A DNA stretch of 64,000 nucleotides from Jacaranda mimosifolia (taxonomy: Eukaryota > Streptophyta > Magnoliopsida > Lamiales > Bignoniaceae): NCBI GenBank assembly GCA_018894105.1, contig CM032126.1:26014391-26078390 (forward strand), given 5' to 3'. Made by a program: the position numbers and the translations under genes. Below, one piece after another: positions 44,022-55,127 of the stretch. The notes beneath the pieces were generated by a model, which made no database searches, had not been told where the DNA came from, and was given only the letters and a program-made list of their open reading frames with translations. How positions within the stretch are numbered: position 1 is the stretch's first letter; each line of letters begins with the position of its first letter.

Positions 44022-44539
44022 TAAGAGTGTAAGATGAGGCTCAACTCAAGCTTGAGTATTTCTGAAATTTTCATCTTTTTATTTAGTTAAATTTGAATTT
44101 AAATATAAGTGTTCAAAAAGTTATAAGTTTTCATTTTTATATTTTAATTATTTAATTATTAATTACTATTATAAAGAATTAATAATATTATTTAATTTTC
44201 ATTAATAATGAAATGAGATTCATTGATAATTTATATAAATGAAATCAAATAAAAATAATATTATTTTACTAAAGAAAGTACTAGCTAGCTAGCACTATAT
44301 AATATTATAATAAAATAGAAAAAAATTTAAATATATATGTGTGTGTGTGTCAATTTAATTGATAACATAAAACAATAATGACGACAAGAATTATAGAAGG
44401 ATTAAAAAATAATAACATTATTTAAAATAATTAAAAAGCTAAAATTAATTTAAATATTTTTTTAAGTAATTGAACTTGAGCTCAAGTTCAATTTTCTTAA
44501 AAAAATCTCAATTCAAACATGACTCATTTTACAAGCCTA
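44022..44539. mobile_element. hAT-like miniature element, degenerate
   Basis: Ends TAAGAGTGTAAGATGAG and CTCATTTTACAAGCCTA are inverted repeats of the TAGGGGTGTAAA type. Flanking octamers ATTGCAGT (44014-44021) and ATTGTGAT (44540-44547) agree in 5 of 8, and all three differences are transitions. A (TG)n tract lies at 44337-44350. Confidence 0.65.
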
Positions 44540-45116
44540 ATTGTGATTTGAGGTTAACCATTTATCTCAATTTTTTCGTTTGAAGTTTCAAATTTTATAG
44601 TTTTCAACGAGTAGTATCCTTATGTTGTGAAGCTTCCAATGATTTAGTTATAATACATGTTTGCATGTATCTAATGATTTAAGACATTATTATATGCAAA
44701 TAAAGCTATTTGTTTGAATTTTGATCTATTACATGCAAATACTACCGGACAATATACAATATCTTTTGTTCCATATTGAAATTCCTTTAAATTATATGAT
44801 GATTCTTTTTAAATTAACTTGGGAGTATTTGCTTAACAAGAGTGCTAATATATATCCACATGTTGAATTAACTCCGGCAAAACTAAAGGTAAAATGAAAA
44901 AGAAAAACAAGCGTTTTGAATATTGAGCACCAAGGAGTTTATTGCATTAATTATGGGAAAGTTACAATTTCATATTTTCATATATCATTCGTTTAGAATA
45001 TCTATAAAAAAAAAAAAATTGTACGATATAAATCTATTCATTTTCAGGGATCTCTTAACCACACATTAGCGTGTCATGATTATTTTTCATGACTCAAATG
45101 GTTATGGAGTCTAACG

Positions 45117-45731
45117 TAAGAGTGTAAATGAGATGAAACGATTCGTGAATTATTCAGGTTTGCTTTGATGAAAGGTCATATTCGATTTGATCTTTTTGAG
45201 CTCAAGCCAAGCCGAATAGAGTCGAGCTCAATAATATTCGACTCGAAAATTCACAAATATAAACAAGTTTTTTTATTGTATATAGTTACAGTCTAAACCC
45301 ATGTAATAAGGTTCATAAGATAAGCAGCTACAACAATTGTAATAGTACTACTATTACTACTATCACCACCACCACCAACAACGACGACGACGACGACGAC
45401 GACGACGATAATCATAATAATAATAATAATAATAATAATATTTTATCTTTAGAAAATTAGCAAATTTATTTGAAAAGTTTATAATTATAGAATTTATTTC
45501 CAGCCTAAATGAGCTCGGGCTCATCCGAACTTATATGAATCAAGCTCTTTTACTTCCTCGTGACTAGCCTTATCAAGTCAAATTCAATAAGATTCATTCG
45601 AGTCTTCATTTATTTCACGAGTCGAGCTTGAGTTCGAATGAATTCGAATCCGAGTCGAGCTCACAAATTAATAAACGAGTTGAGCTTGAGCCTATTAAAT
45701 TCAGGCTCGACTCAACTCGTTTATATCCCTA
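45117..45731. mobile_element. hAT-like miniature element, GAGCTCGAGC family, copy 3
   Basis: Ends TAAGAGTGTAAATGAG and CAACTCGTTTATATCCCTA are inverted repeats. Flanking octamers GTCTAACG (45109-45116) and GTTTAAGG (45732-45739) agree in 6 of 8. It is in reverse orientation to the copy at 33247 and contains a large compound trinucleotide tract. Confidence 0.82.
45330..45442. repeat. Compound trinucleotide microsatellite inside hAT-like element
   Basis: Successive ACT, ACC, ACG (about nine units) and AAT (about eight units) runs. It occupies the same relative place as the trinucleotide tracts in the copies at 33247 and 58983. Confidence 0.93.
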
Positions 45732-45739
45732 GTTTAAGG

Positions 45740-46494
45740 TTAGTTAAGCCCCTGTTATCAAAATATAAATCTCATTAGTGGTTGAATTCATTTTATTACA
45801 TTCTAGTACCTATGATAAGTGGCACTTATATTTTTCTCGGTTTTAGGGAGAAATTAGAAATATTATGTGACGATGATACTTGAAGCTTTACTATTTTAGC
45901 CTATTTTATTTCTTGAGCTGTCTCAAATTAAGTACCTCATAGATTAGAAATTAAAGAAAAATACAAAAAGGAATTTTTTATTGAATTAAATTGGAAAATA
46001 TATTTAACCATGGTGTGCTAGTAGCCTGTTTATTGTAGTCCGCAGTGATGCTTTATTGCATTTAATTGCCATGTCACCGTAAATTTTAAAGAAATATAAT
46101 GGTCAGAATTTACTTTAATATATTTTAAAAAGGAAAATTAGTGTGGTTCACCACATTGCTAGCTAGTAAGCGGCTTAAATCTTCTATTTCATTCCCTATT
46201 TTATCTTTTATTTTATTTTGTGAATATATGATGTATCAAATATTTTTTTATAAAAATAATCGATTGAGAATCATATACATTTCACAGTAAATTGAAATAA
46301 AAAATAAAATAAAAAATTCAAACTTCAAAGTGGTTAGCACGGTCTTATAATTATACTGCCTGTATTTCTTCCTCTATTAAACTAAGAATTAAAATGTTCG
46401 GGGTGGAAAACGTTAGTTTGATTTGCAGGTAAAATTTGAAACTTTTTGTTCTGGCTATTTACATTATTCCATGAATTAATATTTAAAATTTTAT
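45740..46494. other. Spacer, no gene seen
   Basis: AT-rich; no repeat ends or coding signal recognised. Confidence 0.5.
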
Positions 46495-46502
46495 GGCTGG
46501 AA

Positions 46503-47742
46503 TAGGCCTGTCAATGGACAGGGTAATATCCTCCCCAAACTCATACCTTAATATACCCAAATAATTAGACTATATATTTACCCTATCCTACTCTACCCAT
46601 AAATCCAATTAGACCCATACCTTAACATACCCAAATAACAAACTCTAAACTAGACCCTATCCTATCAAACCCAAGACCCATTGGGTCTATGGTTGGGTTT
46701 AGTTTATTAGACACAATTTTTGGATTGTGTTTTTATTTGACTAATTTTTTCATTTTTTTCAAATTTTCATAGTATCAATTAAAATGTTAAAACTACATAA
46801 TATTTAAATGCTAGAGTAATTTATTAATATTAGCTAATTTTTCAGCATATTTTAAAAAAGTTAACTCAATTTTTTTTTAAATTAAAAAAGAGTATGCATT
46901 TAATTCTAGTCGTTTAATTTAATTTAGTCAATTCATATATTTAATTTTTGGTCTATTAAACAAATAAGAACCACAAGAGTATGTTTCAACTTTTTCTCTC
47001 TTCCTCATATTATGTTTTTTTTCTCTATTTTCCCTCTAATATATTATTTTTTTCTTTCTTTAACTTTATTCTTTTCATTTTTTCTGAAATATTATTATTT
47101 TATGTAATATATTCAATCAAATATATGTAAATAGTAGAAAATTTTAATTTTCTGTTACTGAAAATTTGAATATGTAGCACCAAAATATAAAAGTATTTCT
47201 TTCTCCATTGTCCGAAGCTATTGAAAATAAATAAATTCAAAATAATTTTAATTTTTTATTTTATATATATTAAAATTTTAAATATACACTTCAAGTATGC
47301 CATGATTATTATTATAAATTTAATTTTGATATAAGTAATTTGGGTTAACAAGTTAAATTTGAGTATTTGGATAATGAGTAATTTTGAGGTAGGCCTATCC
47401 ATGGATCGAATTTTAATTCAAATTCCATCAGAATTTTGGGATTTTGATCCAATTAAAATATCCGATTGATCATATTTGATTATAAATATTCGTAATCCAA
47501 AATCAGTTATTTTTAATATATTTTTGGGTTTAATTTTGACGAAAATGGTAATTAAATAAAGTTTTATGAGTGAAAAAGATTGAAATTGGAAAGGGGGGAA
47601 TTGGAACATGGATATTTGATATTGGGTATTTTTTGGGTATTGGGCATTTGAGATCTCATATCTATTTATTAAATATGAATATGGGTATTGTACTATTATT
47701 ATAAGCTTGGATAGAATAAAATACTACCCATTGACAAGCTTA
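46503..47742. mobile_element. hAT-like non-autonomous element with perfect 8-bp duplication
   Basis: The left end TAGGCCTGTCAATGG and the complement of the right end (TAAGCTTGTCAATGG) match in 13 of 15 positions. GGCTGGAA occurs directly on both sides (46495-46502 and 47743-47750), a perfect 8-bp duplication. The interior has arms rich in ACCCATA/GGGTAT words. A second end-like TAGGCCTATCCATGGAT at 47392 hints at a nested or composite structure. No transposase is encoded. Confidence 0.9.
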
Positions 47743-47973
47743 GGCTGGAAGTGCTTTATTGTTAGTCTACATAAGAAAATTTGAGAAGTTGAAGAAGGAT
47801 GAGTACTTTTATTCTTTCTAACTTTTCCAAATTACAAGGAAAATGCAGGGTTTGAGTGGATTTTGAGAGAGACTTAAAATAATAATATATTATTTTTTGA
47901 GCTTGTAAGTGTGGGAAATGGATGGTAAATAGATGGAAAATGGTCAAAACAATAATGAATTAATGATATCTTA

Positions 47974-48143
47974 AGAGGAGAATCCAAACTTTGGAAAATC
48001 CAAAGAATTTTATATTGATATTTTGGTTAACTTTTATTGATCGAATAATACATTATTTAGAGGAGAATCCAAACTTTGGAAAATTCAAGGAATTTTACGA
48101 TGATATTTTAGTTAACTTTTATTGATCTAATAATATATTATTT
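47974..48143. repeat. 85-bp tandem duplication
   Basis: AGAGGAGAATCCAAACTTTG and TTAACTTTTATTGATC recur at an 85-base offset (47974-48058, 48059-48143) with few differences. No gene is associated. Confidence 0.92.
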
Positions 48144-49277
48144 ATGAAGATGTATCTTATAAAGCAAATGCATGTATGTGAAACGAGGAGTGACATGAAG
48201 AAAGAAAATAATAAAATGAGGGATATGGTATTATATTCTATGAGATGAAAAAACTATATTAGGGATTAGTGCAAATGCTAGATCCTCAATTACTTAAGGG
48301 GATGGGGTTACGCCTGTAAAGGAGTCACCTTCGAAAATAACTCAACCGTTTTAAGTAGAGATTTCATAGAGAATGTTTGGAACAACCTATACTGAATGAT
48401 TTAGAATATAGCATATTATTTTGAAGTGAGTGTACAAGAGGTACCTCCATCCTATCTCTAAGGTGAGTTGCTATGTAAATATAATATTATGTTGGACTTT
48501 GACTGTCAATAAAACCAAAGCGGAATTTCCACAAGGTATGGATCACAAATACCTCTGGAGAACTCACCTAAGTGAGAGTTGCCATGAGCTGTGGCTGTGA
48601 TTTTAAGCTAACCCTAGAGACTTCACAAGAATCAGAATCAAGGGTAGGATTAGAAAATGGATCAAGCAACAAACAAAGGGCAAAGATAGAAAATGGAGCA
48701 CCACTATCACTTGAAAGACAGTTTATCAAATTAGAGGGAAATCGGTGAGAAAAAACGTAGAAGATAGACTGAACTAAAGATAAAACGTGTTCCGGATAAT
48801 TTAGCAAAACCAACTGCAATCGTTGTTGGACCATTGGTCATTATTAAAAATAAATAAATTGCCAACACTAACAGGCTATTAACAACATCATCAGTAGCCA
48901 ATCAACAGCGTTTATGGTTGGATTTGCCCAGTCGCAACCATTGATCATAGATAATGTGATAACAACAAGAATACAAAGGTATGATCTAGGACGGTTCTAG
49001 GATACCAGCAAAAAAGAAGGTTTTAAAGAAAGAATTTTCTTTATATTTTTACCGGCCTGATCAAGTCCCGGATCGATATTTGGCTCACCCTGGTAGTTAG
49101 CCGGCCTACAAGAACTGGTTGCAGGGTGGTCCAACTTTTACGTACCAAGGCCTATTGAGGCCTAGTTTAGATGTAGTAAGGCCGTCCTACTTCGCCACAC
49201 CTTTTTAGTTGGTTGTGTACTGTATTGTAAGCTTCATTATCAAAGAAAAAGTTTTAGGCTACTCCTTTCGAATGATA
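48144..49277. other. Spacer, no gene recognised
   Basis: Moderate base composition without motif. The stretch 48290-48560 (TTAAGTAGAGATTTCATAGA, TATCTCTAAGGTGAGTTG) has the feel of an untranslated part of a retrotransposon, but nothing could be matched. The 88-codon minus frame at 48568-48834 has no recognised domain. Confidence 0.4.
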
Positions 49278-49285
49278 TATATACA

Positions 49286-50108
49286 TAGGGGTATAAATAG
49301 ATATTAAACGAATCTGATACACTGTTTTCATATTCGTATCGGTTTAACTTTTCAAATATTTGGATATGGATACAGATTTGACGGATATTTAAAAATGATA
49401 TCTAAATTCGTATCCATCGGATATCAGTTGGATTCGAATATATCAATATTCGATTATAATTATTTAGATGTATTCATATTTTATTAAACTTATCTATATT
49501 CGAATTATGGTTTTATATTCATATTCGATGATAATTATTTAGATATCCATCTACGAATATCCAAATACGGGAATTTATGAACCTATAACAAATACATATT
49601 TTAATTAAGAGAACGAACTATATAATTTCATTAAAACGAAATCAATCAAACAAATAGCATAATTTTTAATTAATAATTGACTTTATAATTGATTATTAGT
49701 ACTTATTAATAATAATAATAGCATTTAAGTATATTAATTATAAAGTCAACCAACAATAATTATGTTGACTAACTTTATTCTTCAATTTTTTTTTCTCTAT
49801 ATTACAATAATTTTTTAAATTTATTCTTTTTTCTTCCCAATTCTTCAATTATAATTTATATATATACATATATGGATTATAAGATTTTTATTGAAAAATA
49901 TAAATAATATATTATTTAATAAATATATATTCGGATCGGATATTAAACTTATTGGATACGCATTTACCATATTTGTATTCATTTATAATCGGATATCTAC
50001 TAATCGAATACGGATAATATCCGTTTTAAACGGATGCGGATAAATTTTGTATAAACGGATACAAATGCGAACGGTAAACTAATTTTCGAATATCCATTTA
50101 CAGCCCTA
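49286..50108. mobile_element. hAT-like element, CGGATA family, complete copy
   Basis: Ends TAGGGGTATAAATAGATAT and ATATCCATTTACAGCCCTA are inverted repeats. Flanking octamers TATATACA (49278-49285) and TATATACC (50109-50116) agree in 7 of 8. Arms contain many ATCCGTATC/GATACGGAT-like words, and the core is AT-rich. No protein encoded. Confidence 0.88.
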
Positions 50109-50193
50109 TATATACCAAATGAATGAGGATGAATGATTGATTGGAAAGACGTATATATAGCACGAGCCTAAAGGAACATTGCAAACTTGTTAT

Positions 50194-51054
50194 TAGGGGT
50201 GTCAAAATCAAACCCAATCCGATGACATGACAATGACCCACCTAAAAAAAATCAAGTTTGGGTTTGGGATTTTTGAGTTCGGGTCAAATTGGGTCAAACC
50301 CGAAAATGACCCGAGAAAAAAAAAAAGGTTTGGTTGTTTTCAGGTCAACCCGCCTAACCTGAAAAAAATAAGTGGGTGACCCAATAACTCAATAAACCTG
50401 ACCCAACCCACCTAAAAATTTTAACTAATTAAAATAAAATATAAATAATATATATATATATCTCTCCAAAAATCTAAATTTTGAAAATTCAATTACAATT
50501 TACAAATTACAATAACATTATTAACAAATAAGTAATAACACTTTCATTCTTCCAATTCAAAAGACGATTGAATTCGATATGTTTTTGTTTTTCGACTTTA
50601 ATTTCCACTATTTTGTAGTTAATTATGCATTTTGATCATTTGATGGTTGTCATCAAAATTGTTAATTGAACAATTGTTTGTTATTTTTTTTGAATTTGGA
50701 GTACTCATGGACATGACAAGTTATTGTGTTCCTTAGAACTTAATTATTGTGCCAAATTTTAGATTTTATTATAGATCAAATTTCTACTCAATTATGATGT
50801 TGGAATTTATAAATATGAAAAATAAAATAAATAGATCAGGTTGGGTTGGTCAGGTTTATCAGGTTGTTGGGTGACCTGACTAAAAATCAGGTCAACCCGA
50901 ACTCGACACGAAATTTTATGGGTCAGATTAGGATTGAACTTTTTGGGTTTAATATTGGATTGGATTGGGTTGGATTTGGGTTTTGTATTTTTATGTTACA
51001 TTCCTATCTCAATCCAACCCGAACCCATCCAATCCGTACGAATTGACACCCCTA
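50194..51054. mobile_element. hAT-like element, GGGTCAACC family
   Basis: Perfect 12-base terminal inverted repeat TAGGGGTGTCAA...TTGACACCCCTA. Flanking octamers CTTGTTAT (50186-50193) and CTTCTTAT (51055-51062) agree in 7 of 8. Arms are rich in GGGTTGGGTCAACCCG-type words. Non-coding, 861 bp. Confidence 0.92.
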
Positions 51055-51296
51055 CTTCTTATGAGATGCACTAGTTACGACATTTTTGGGCTCATGCTGA
51101 CTTACGAGACTTTTAAACTTTGTTGAGCTCAAGTGATTTGTTGGGCCTAGTAACATTAATATATACACGTATGTGTTAATTTTGTGCATTTAAAATTCTT
51201 GAATTAAAAAAAAAAAAAGAAAAAAAATTGACGAAGCTGGATGGTAAAACTTCTTTTATCCTATGATTCAAGAATAAACTTAGTTTAGTAAGCTTA

Positions 51297-51687
51297 AGGC
51301 TTGTTTGCTTCAATTGATTATACTTGATAGATGCATAATCACTCTTAATTTATTATTTGTTTGTTTGCCTTGATGTAGGGCCTATGATAAGTCATTGACC
51401 CTGTATTAAGTTAGAATACGGATCAAGAGGTGAGAGGCTTGATACATTTTTTTTGAGCTAGATAAGAATGAAAAAGACCAAATTACCCTTGTTTAGTATA
51501 TAAAAAGATATATTAAAATAAATAATAAAATATTATAATCGTAAAATCATATATTTTGTTTTAATTTACTTTTCCATTAATCTTACCAATCAAACGTGAA
51601 ATTATATTATTTTATCTTGATAGATTTAAAATATATCCATTTATTTGTATATTATTTATAGTCACATCACTCCAAGCAAACTAGCCC
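51297..51687. mobile_element. Tourist-like MITE
   Basis: AGGCTTGTTTGCTT and AAGCAAACTAGCCC form imperfect inverted ends. TTA flanks both sides (51294-51296 and 51688-51690), matching the PIF/Harbinger three-base duplication. Non-coding, 391 bp. Confidence 0.82.
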
Positions 51688-52264
51688 TTAGGATAAGAAA
51701 TTGAAATTCTTACTGGACCGGCCGGATTCATTAAGACAACTCTAACTAGTACCTTCAATATTTTACTCCTTTAAATATGAAAAATAAAAACAGTAGCTTA
51801 AAATTTTTGCTTTTTAAATATATAATAAAATCTGAAAAATAAATGGATGCGAATAATCATGTTAATTGCCCACGCAGTTATGGAGGCGCCTTTAGTGAGG
51901 GCGGGGTGGGGGGCTCATTAACCATGCTGGTTGACAAAATCTCCACTAAGGCCCAGTTTACTTTGTTGGATTATGAAGGATGAGAGCCCATATCCCATAT
52001 GATCTCATGTTTACTATGAATGATCAAGGCCCGTCAATTAATTATGAGCCCGCAACTGTAGATACAATTTTAGGGATGTGCCATCAGGTCAATTTTGTGG
52101 GATGAAAAATCCTTTGTTTCAGGATTTGTGGTGTGAGTGTGGAAATTTCCGATTATGTCCTCATAGGATGATTGTCCAAGATTTTTCTCCATTTTTTTTT
52201 CCTCCCTTCACTCCATCTATGATATTGTTCTTCCCCATCTGGCCCTTTTTCTGCTTTTTCTTTT

Positions 52265-52600
52265 TTTCTCCACTCGGGAGATGGATGAAAGAAACGGGTA
52301 ATAAGGAACACAAGGAAGAGGGAGAAAACTGAAGAAGAAGAAGTGGAGCGAGCAGGTGTTGGCATCAGACTGTAGTGTGCCGCGGCGACAGTGAGCCGAT
52401 GTTTGAGAAGAAGAAATAGTTGAATTTTTTCTCCTTTTCTTCTACAGTGAGGAAATGGATGAAAGAAAGGGAAAAAAATGAAAAGAACAGAAGAAAGAGG
52501 GAGAAGACTGAAGAAGAAGAAGAAGAAGAAGAAGAAGTGACATGTAGAAAAAGATCCGCCCATCTGTGATGGGAAGAAAAAGACCAATGAAATTAATTTG
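52265..52600. repeat. Duplicated purine-rich segment with (GAA)n
   Basis: ATGGATGAAAGAAACGGG...GAGGGAGAAAACTGAAGAAG near 52279-52345 recurs near 52451-52540 as ATGGATGAAAGAAAGGG...GAGGGAGAAGACTGAAGAAG, about 170 bases later. The second copy has an expanded GAA tract (52511-52537). Confidence 0.75.
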
Positions 52601-52628
52601 TGTGATAAATAATTTCTTTCTTAAATTA

Positions 52629-52961
52629 ATTTGAGAATGGAGGAAAATAAGAAAATATAATTGGATTTTGTGTTGGAACGATGGAAATTATTTTTTTAAT
52701 ATTTGAGAAGAAGAAGAAATAGTAGAATGTTCTATTGGAATTGAGGAAAATTAATTTTTTTTTTTTTTTTATAGTTGGGAAGATGAAAAAATAGTTGAAT
52801 GTTGTGCTGGAATGAAGGAAAAATAATTTCTTTATACTTGAGAATAAGAAGAAATTATTGGATTTTGTGCCTGAATGGAGAGAATTAATTTCTTTTATGT
52901 TTGGATAGAATAAGAAATAGTTTGATGTTGTGTTGGAATGAAAAAAAATTAATTTTTTATG
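52629..52961. repeat. Minisatellite, five units of 62-72 bp
   Basis: Units begin near 52629, 52701, 52773, 52835 and 52899. Each has a form of TTGAGAAGAAGAAATAGT, then GATTTTGTGTTGGAATG, then GGAAAATTAATTTTTT. Divergence between units is moderate. Confidence 0.85.
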
Positions 52962-53194
52962 TTAAATAAAAATAAATAATTTTTTTTTAATTCAGAACAT
53001 TTTAGTCTTTTAAAATTTATCCAATATTATCATTTACAAAAATAAATATTCATTACAGTTTTTTCACTTTTATTATTCATATCCTACCATAAAGTAAATA
53101 TTGTTTGAAAAATATAAAGTTATCATAATCATAGTCTTCATCCTTTAATTCATCCTATCACAGTATCACTTCACATCCCATATCACCAAGTAAA

Positions 53195-53914
53195 TATGAA
53201 AGAGTATAGAGACCCAAAGGGGTAAATGACTCAAAGGAGTTAAGGAGAAAAACACAAAATAGACCGGAAGTTCCAAACATAACTAAAATTCCAGTGATAG
53301 CAGAAAAATAAATGAAGGAGACAAGATAGTTATAGTGGTTTGGCGAGCCTAATCCACTACTTAAGCCAGATGACTTAGGATTTTGAACCTGCAATATTAT
53401 TAGCACAACAGATAGAACAAGTACAATGAGTAGAGCTAACTTGCCAAAATCCTACAAGGCTGTTGTAGAACACTCAATAGATTATCACTGGGCTTTTGGG
53501 AAAGACAAAGTATAGTTAAAGAACAATCTTACTTTAATAGAACAACACTCGCTTCTTTTTTATCAAACTCCCTATTCTATTAAATAGTAGTGTGCTTGAT
53601 CAATATAAAGAATCTTCAATTAGCTTATTTCTCTCCAAGAATAGTGCAACGGCAACATGCCAAAATTGCTTTGACTCATATATGGAAGGTTCCATATTTT
53701 GCTGCATCATTTAGTTGTCACACAATCTTTGACCTGCCATAGTAACAGAAGACTGCAACTGTCATAATAATTTAAATTAGCTTTCTTACAAAAGGAACAT
53801 AATCAAAATGGACTTTTGGAGGGAATCCTAACAAAACAGACCCTAAATGCAAGTGTTTATCAAGTTGCACTTATCAAGTGTTTTACTCCTAGAGGTCCTA
53901 GAAATCCAGAAGTT
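53195..53914. other. Spacer, no gene recognised
   Basis: The 82-codon minus frame at 53158-53406 (NHYNYLVSFIYFSAITGILV, SGLFCVFLLNSFESFTPLG) is hydrophobic but has no recognised family and no start or splice context. Otherwise nothing is seen. Confidence 0.4.
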
Positions 53915-53917
53915 TAA

Positions 53918-54329
53918 GGGAAGTTTGTTTTCATCTTCATCCATCATTTTATTTTCATTATAAAATGAAAATTAAAAATCATCATTTTCTATCCATTTTA
54001 ATTTGAAATGTTCTTTTTTTCATTTGCACTCTTCCTAAACCTACTGTATCATCCTAATATCATATAAATCAAATTCAAATTTGATTCAAAATAAAGTACC
54101 CACTATTATTTTAAAATTAACAATATATATTTTTTAAAAAATAAATATTTTTAAACATAAAAGAATATAAATAAACCTTCTTTTCAATCTTATACATATT
54201 TTAATCATTACTTTCCAGCACTTCATTCAAACACATTTTCATTTTCATTTTCAATTCATAACTAATTTTTCAATTTTTTGAAATGAATGAAAATTAGAAA
54301 TGGCTCTGAAATAAAACCAAACAGGCTTT
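53918..54329. mobile_element. Tourist-like MITE, degenerate
   Basis: The left end GGGAAGTTTGTTTTCAT and the complement of the right end (AAAGCCTGTTTGGTTTTAT) are partial inverted repeats. TAA lies on both sides (53915-53917 and 54330-54332). Interior is AT-rich with ATGAAAAT/ATTTTCAT words in both orientations. Confidence 0.65.
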
Positions 54330-54692
54330 TAATGTGCTAGATTTTTCAGTGGAAACCATATTCATGGTCCTACAGCATCTATACTTAATTTGCAATAGCC
54401 AATAAATATAATTACAAATATTAGGTTGCTCGAAAGTGGCATTGAATTCAAATAGAAGAAATTAAATTTTGTATTAACTTCATTTGAACTTCTCCACATT
54501 TAATAGGTTGGTCATTCGTAACAAATTAATGAGCATTAATGGGTTTTTAATACTTAGGTACTAATGGACGTGAAAATTAAGTTTGTGGTCGCTTGACTTA
54601 AAACAAACTTATACGGATTTGGTAAGGCAAAGTGACATGAAGTAATTTGAGAAATGAGAATGATAGTTGAAATGTATTTGGATGAGAGTTCA

Positions 54693-55124
54693 GGCTCGTT
54701 TGTTTTGAATGATATGATTAGAAGTGATATATAAGCAAATGAATACATTTTAAGTCCATTATGATAGAATATTTTAATTTTATGTTTGATTGATAAGATT
54801 AATATATAAATAAATTAAAATATAATATATACATTTACTATTATATCATTTATATTTTTTAATAAATTTTCACAATTTCCTCATTCTTCCCCATTCTTAG
54901 GAACAAGGTTTAATTGGAAATAAGATAAAAAACATAGGTCCTATTTGATCTTTGTAATTTTAATCACACCAAATCAACCATTCCCACCCTTAATCCATTT
55001 TTCAAAAGCAACAATAAATAATGTTGGCCTAGGATTTATCAAGAGCTTTTATCAATTGAAACAAATATTAATAGAGGTTTGATTAGATATGTATCACACC
55101 TAATCAAACCAAGCAAACAAGGCC
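54693..55124. mobile_element. Tourist-like MITE
   Basis: GGCTCGTTTGTTTTG and CCAAGCAAACAAGGCC are imperfect inverted ends. The flanking triplets are TCA (54690-54692) and TAA (55125-55127), one base apart. A MITE-like end (GGTCCTATTTGATCTTTG) at 54936 suggests a further nested piece. Confidence 0.7.
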
Positions 55125-55127
55125 TAA

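Larger units (their letters stand above)
51957..53190. mobile_element. Possible Tourist-like element with expanded interior
   Basis: The left end GGCCCAGTTTACTTTGTTGG follows TAA, in Tourist style. Near 53185 the complement reads TATTTACTTGGTGATATGGG, a weak partner for the left end. The interior is purine-rich with a duplicated segment (52265-52600), a GAA tract and a minisatellite. Two overlapping frames on opposite strands (52078-52332 plus, 52153-52587 minus) are low-complexity by-products. Confidence 0.4.

Noticed and set aside
52153..52587. 144-codon minus frame with long Phe runs
   Set aside because: Complement of a GAA/purine-rich low-complexity tract; another frame overlaps on the opposite strand.
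53158..53406. 82-codon hydrophobic minus frame, considered as a membrane protein exon or organelle-derived DNA
   Set aside because: No recognised family, no splice or start context, no flanking organelle sequence.
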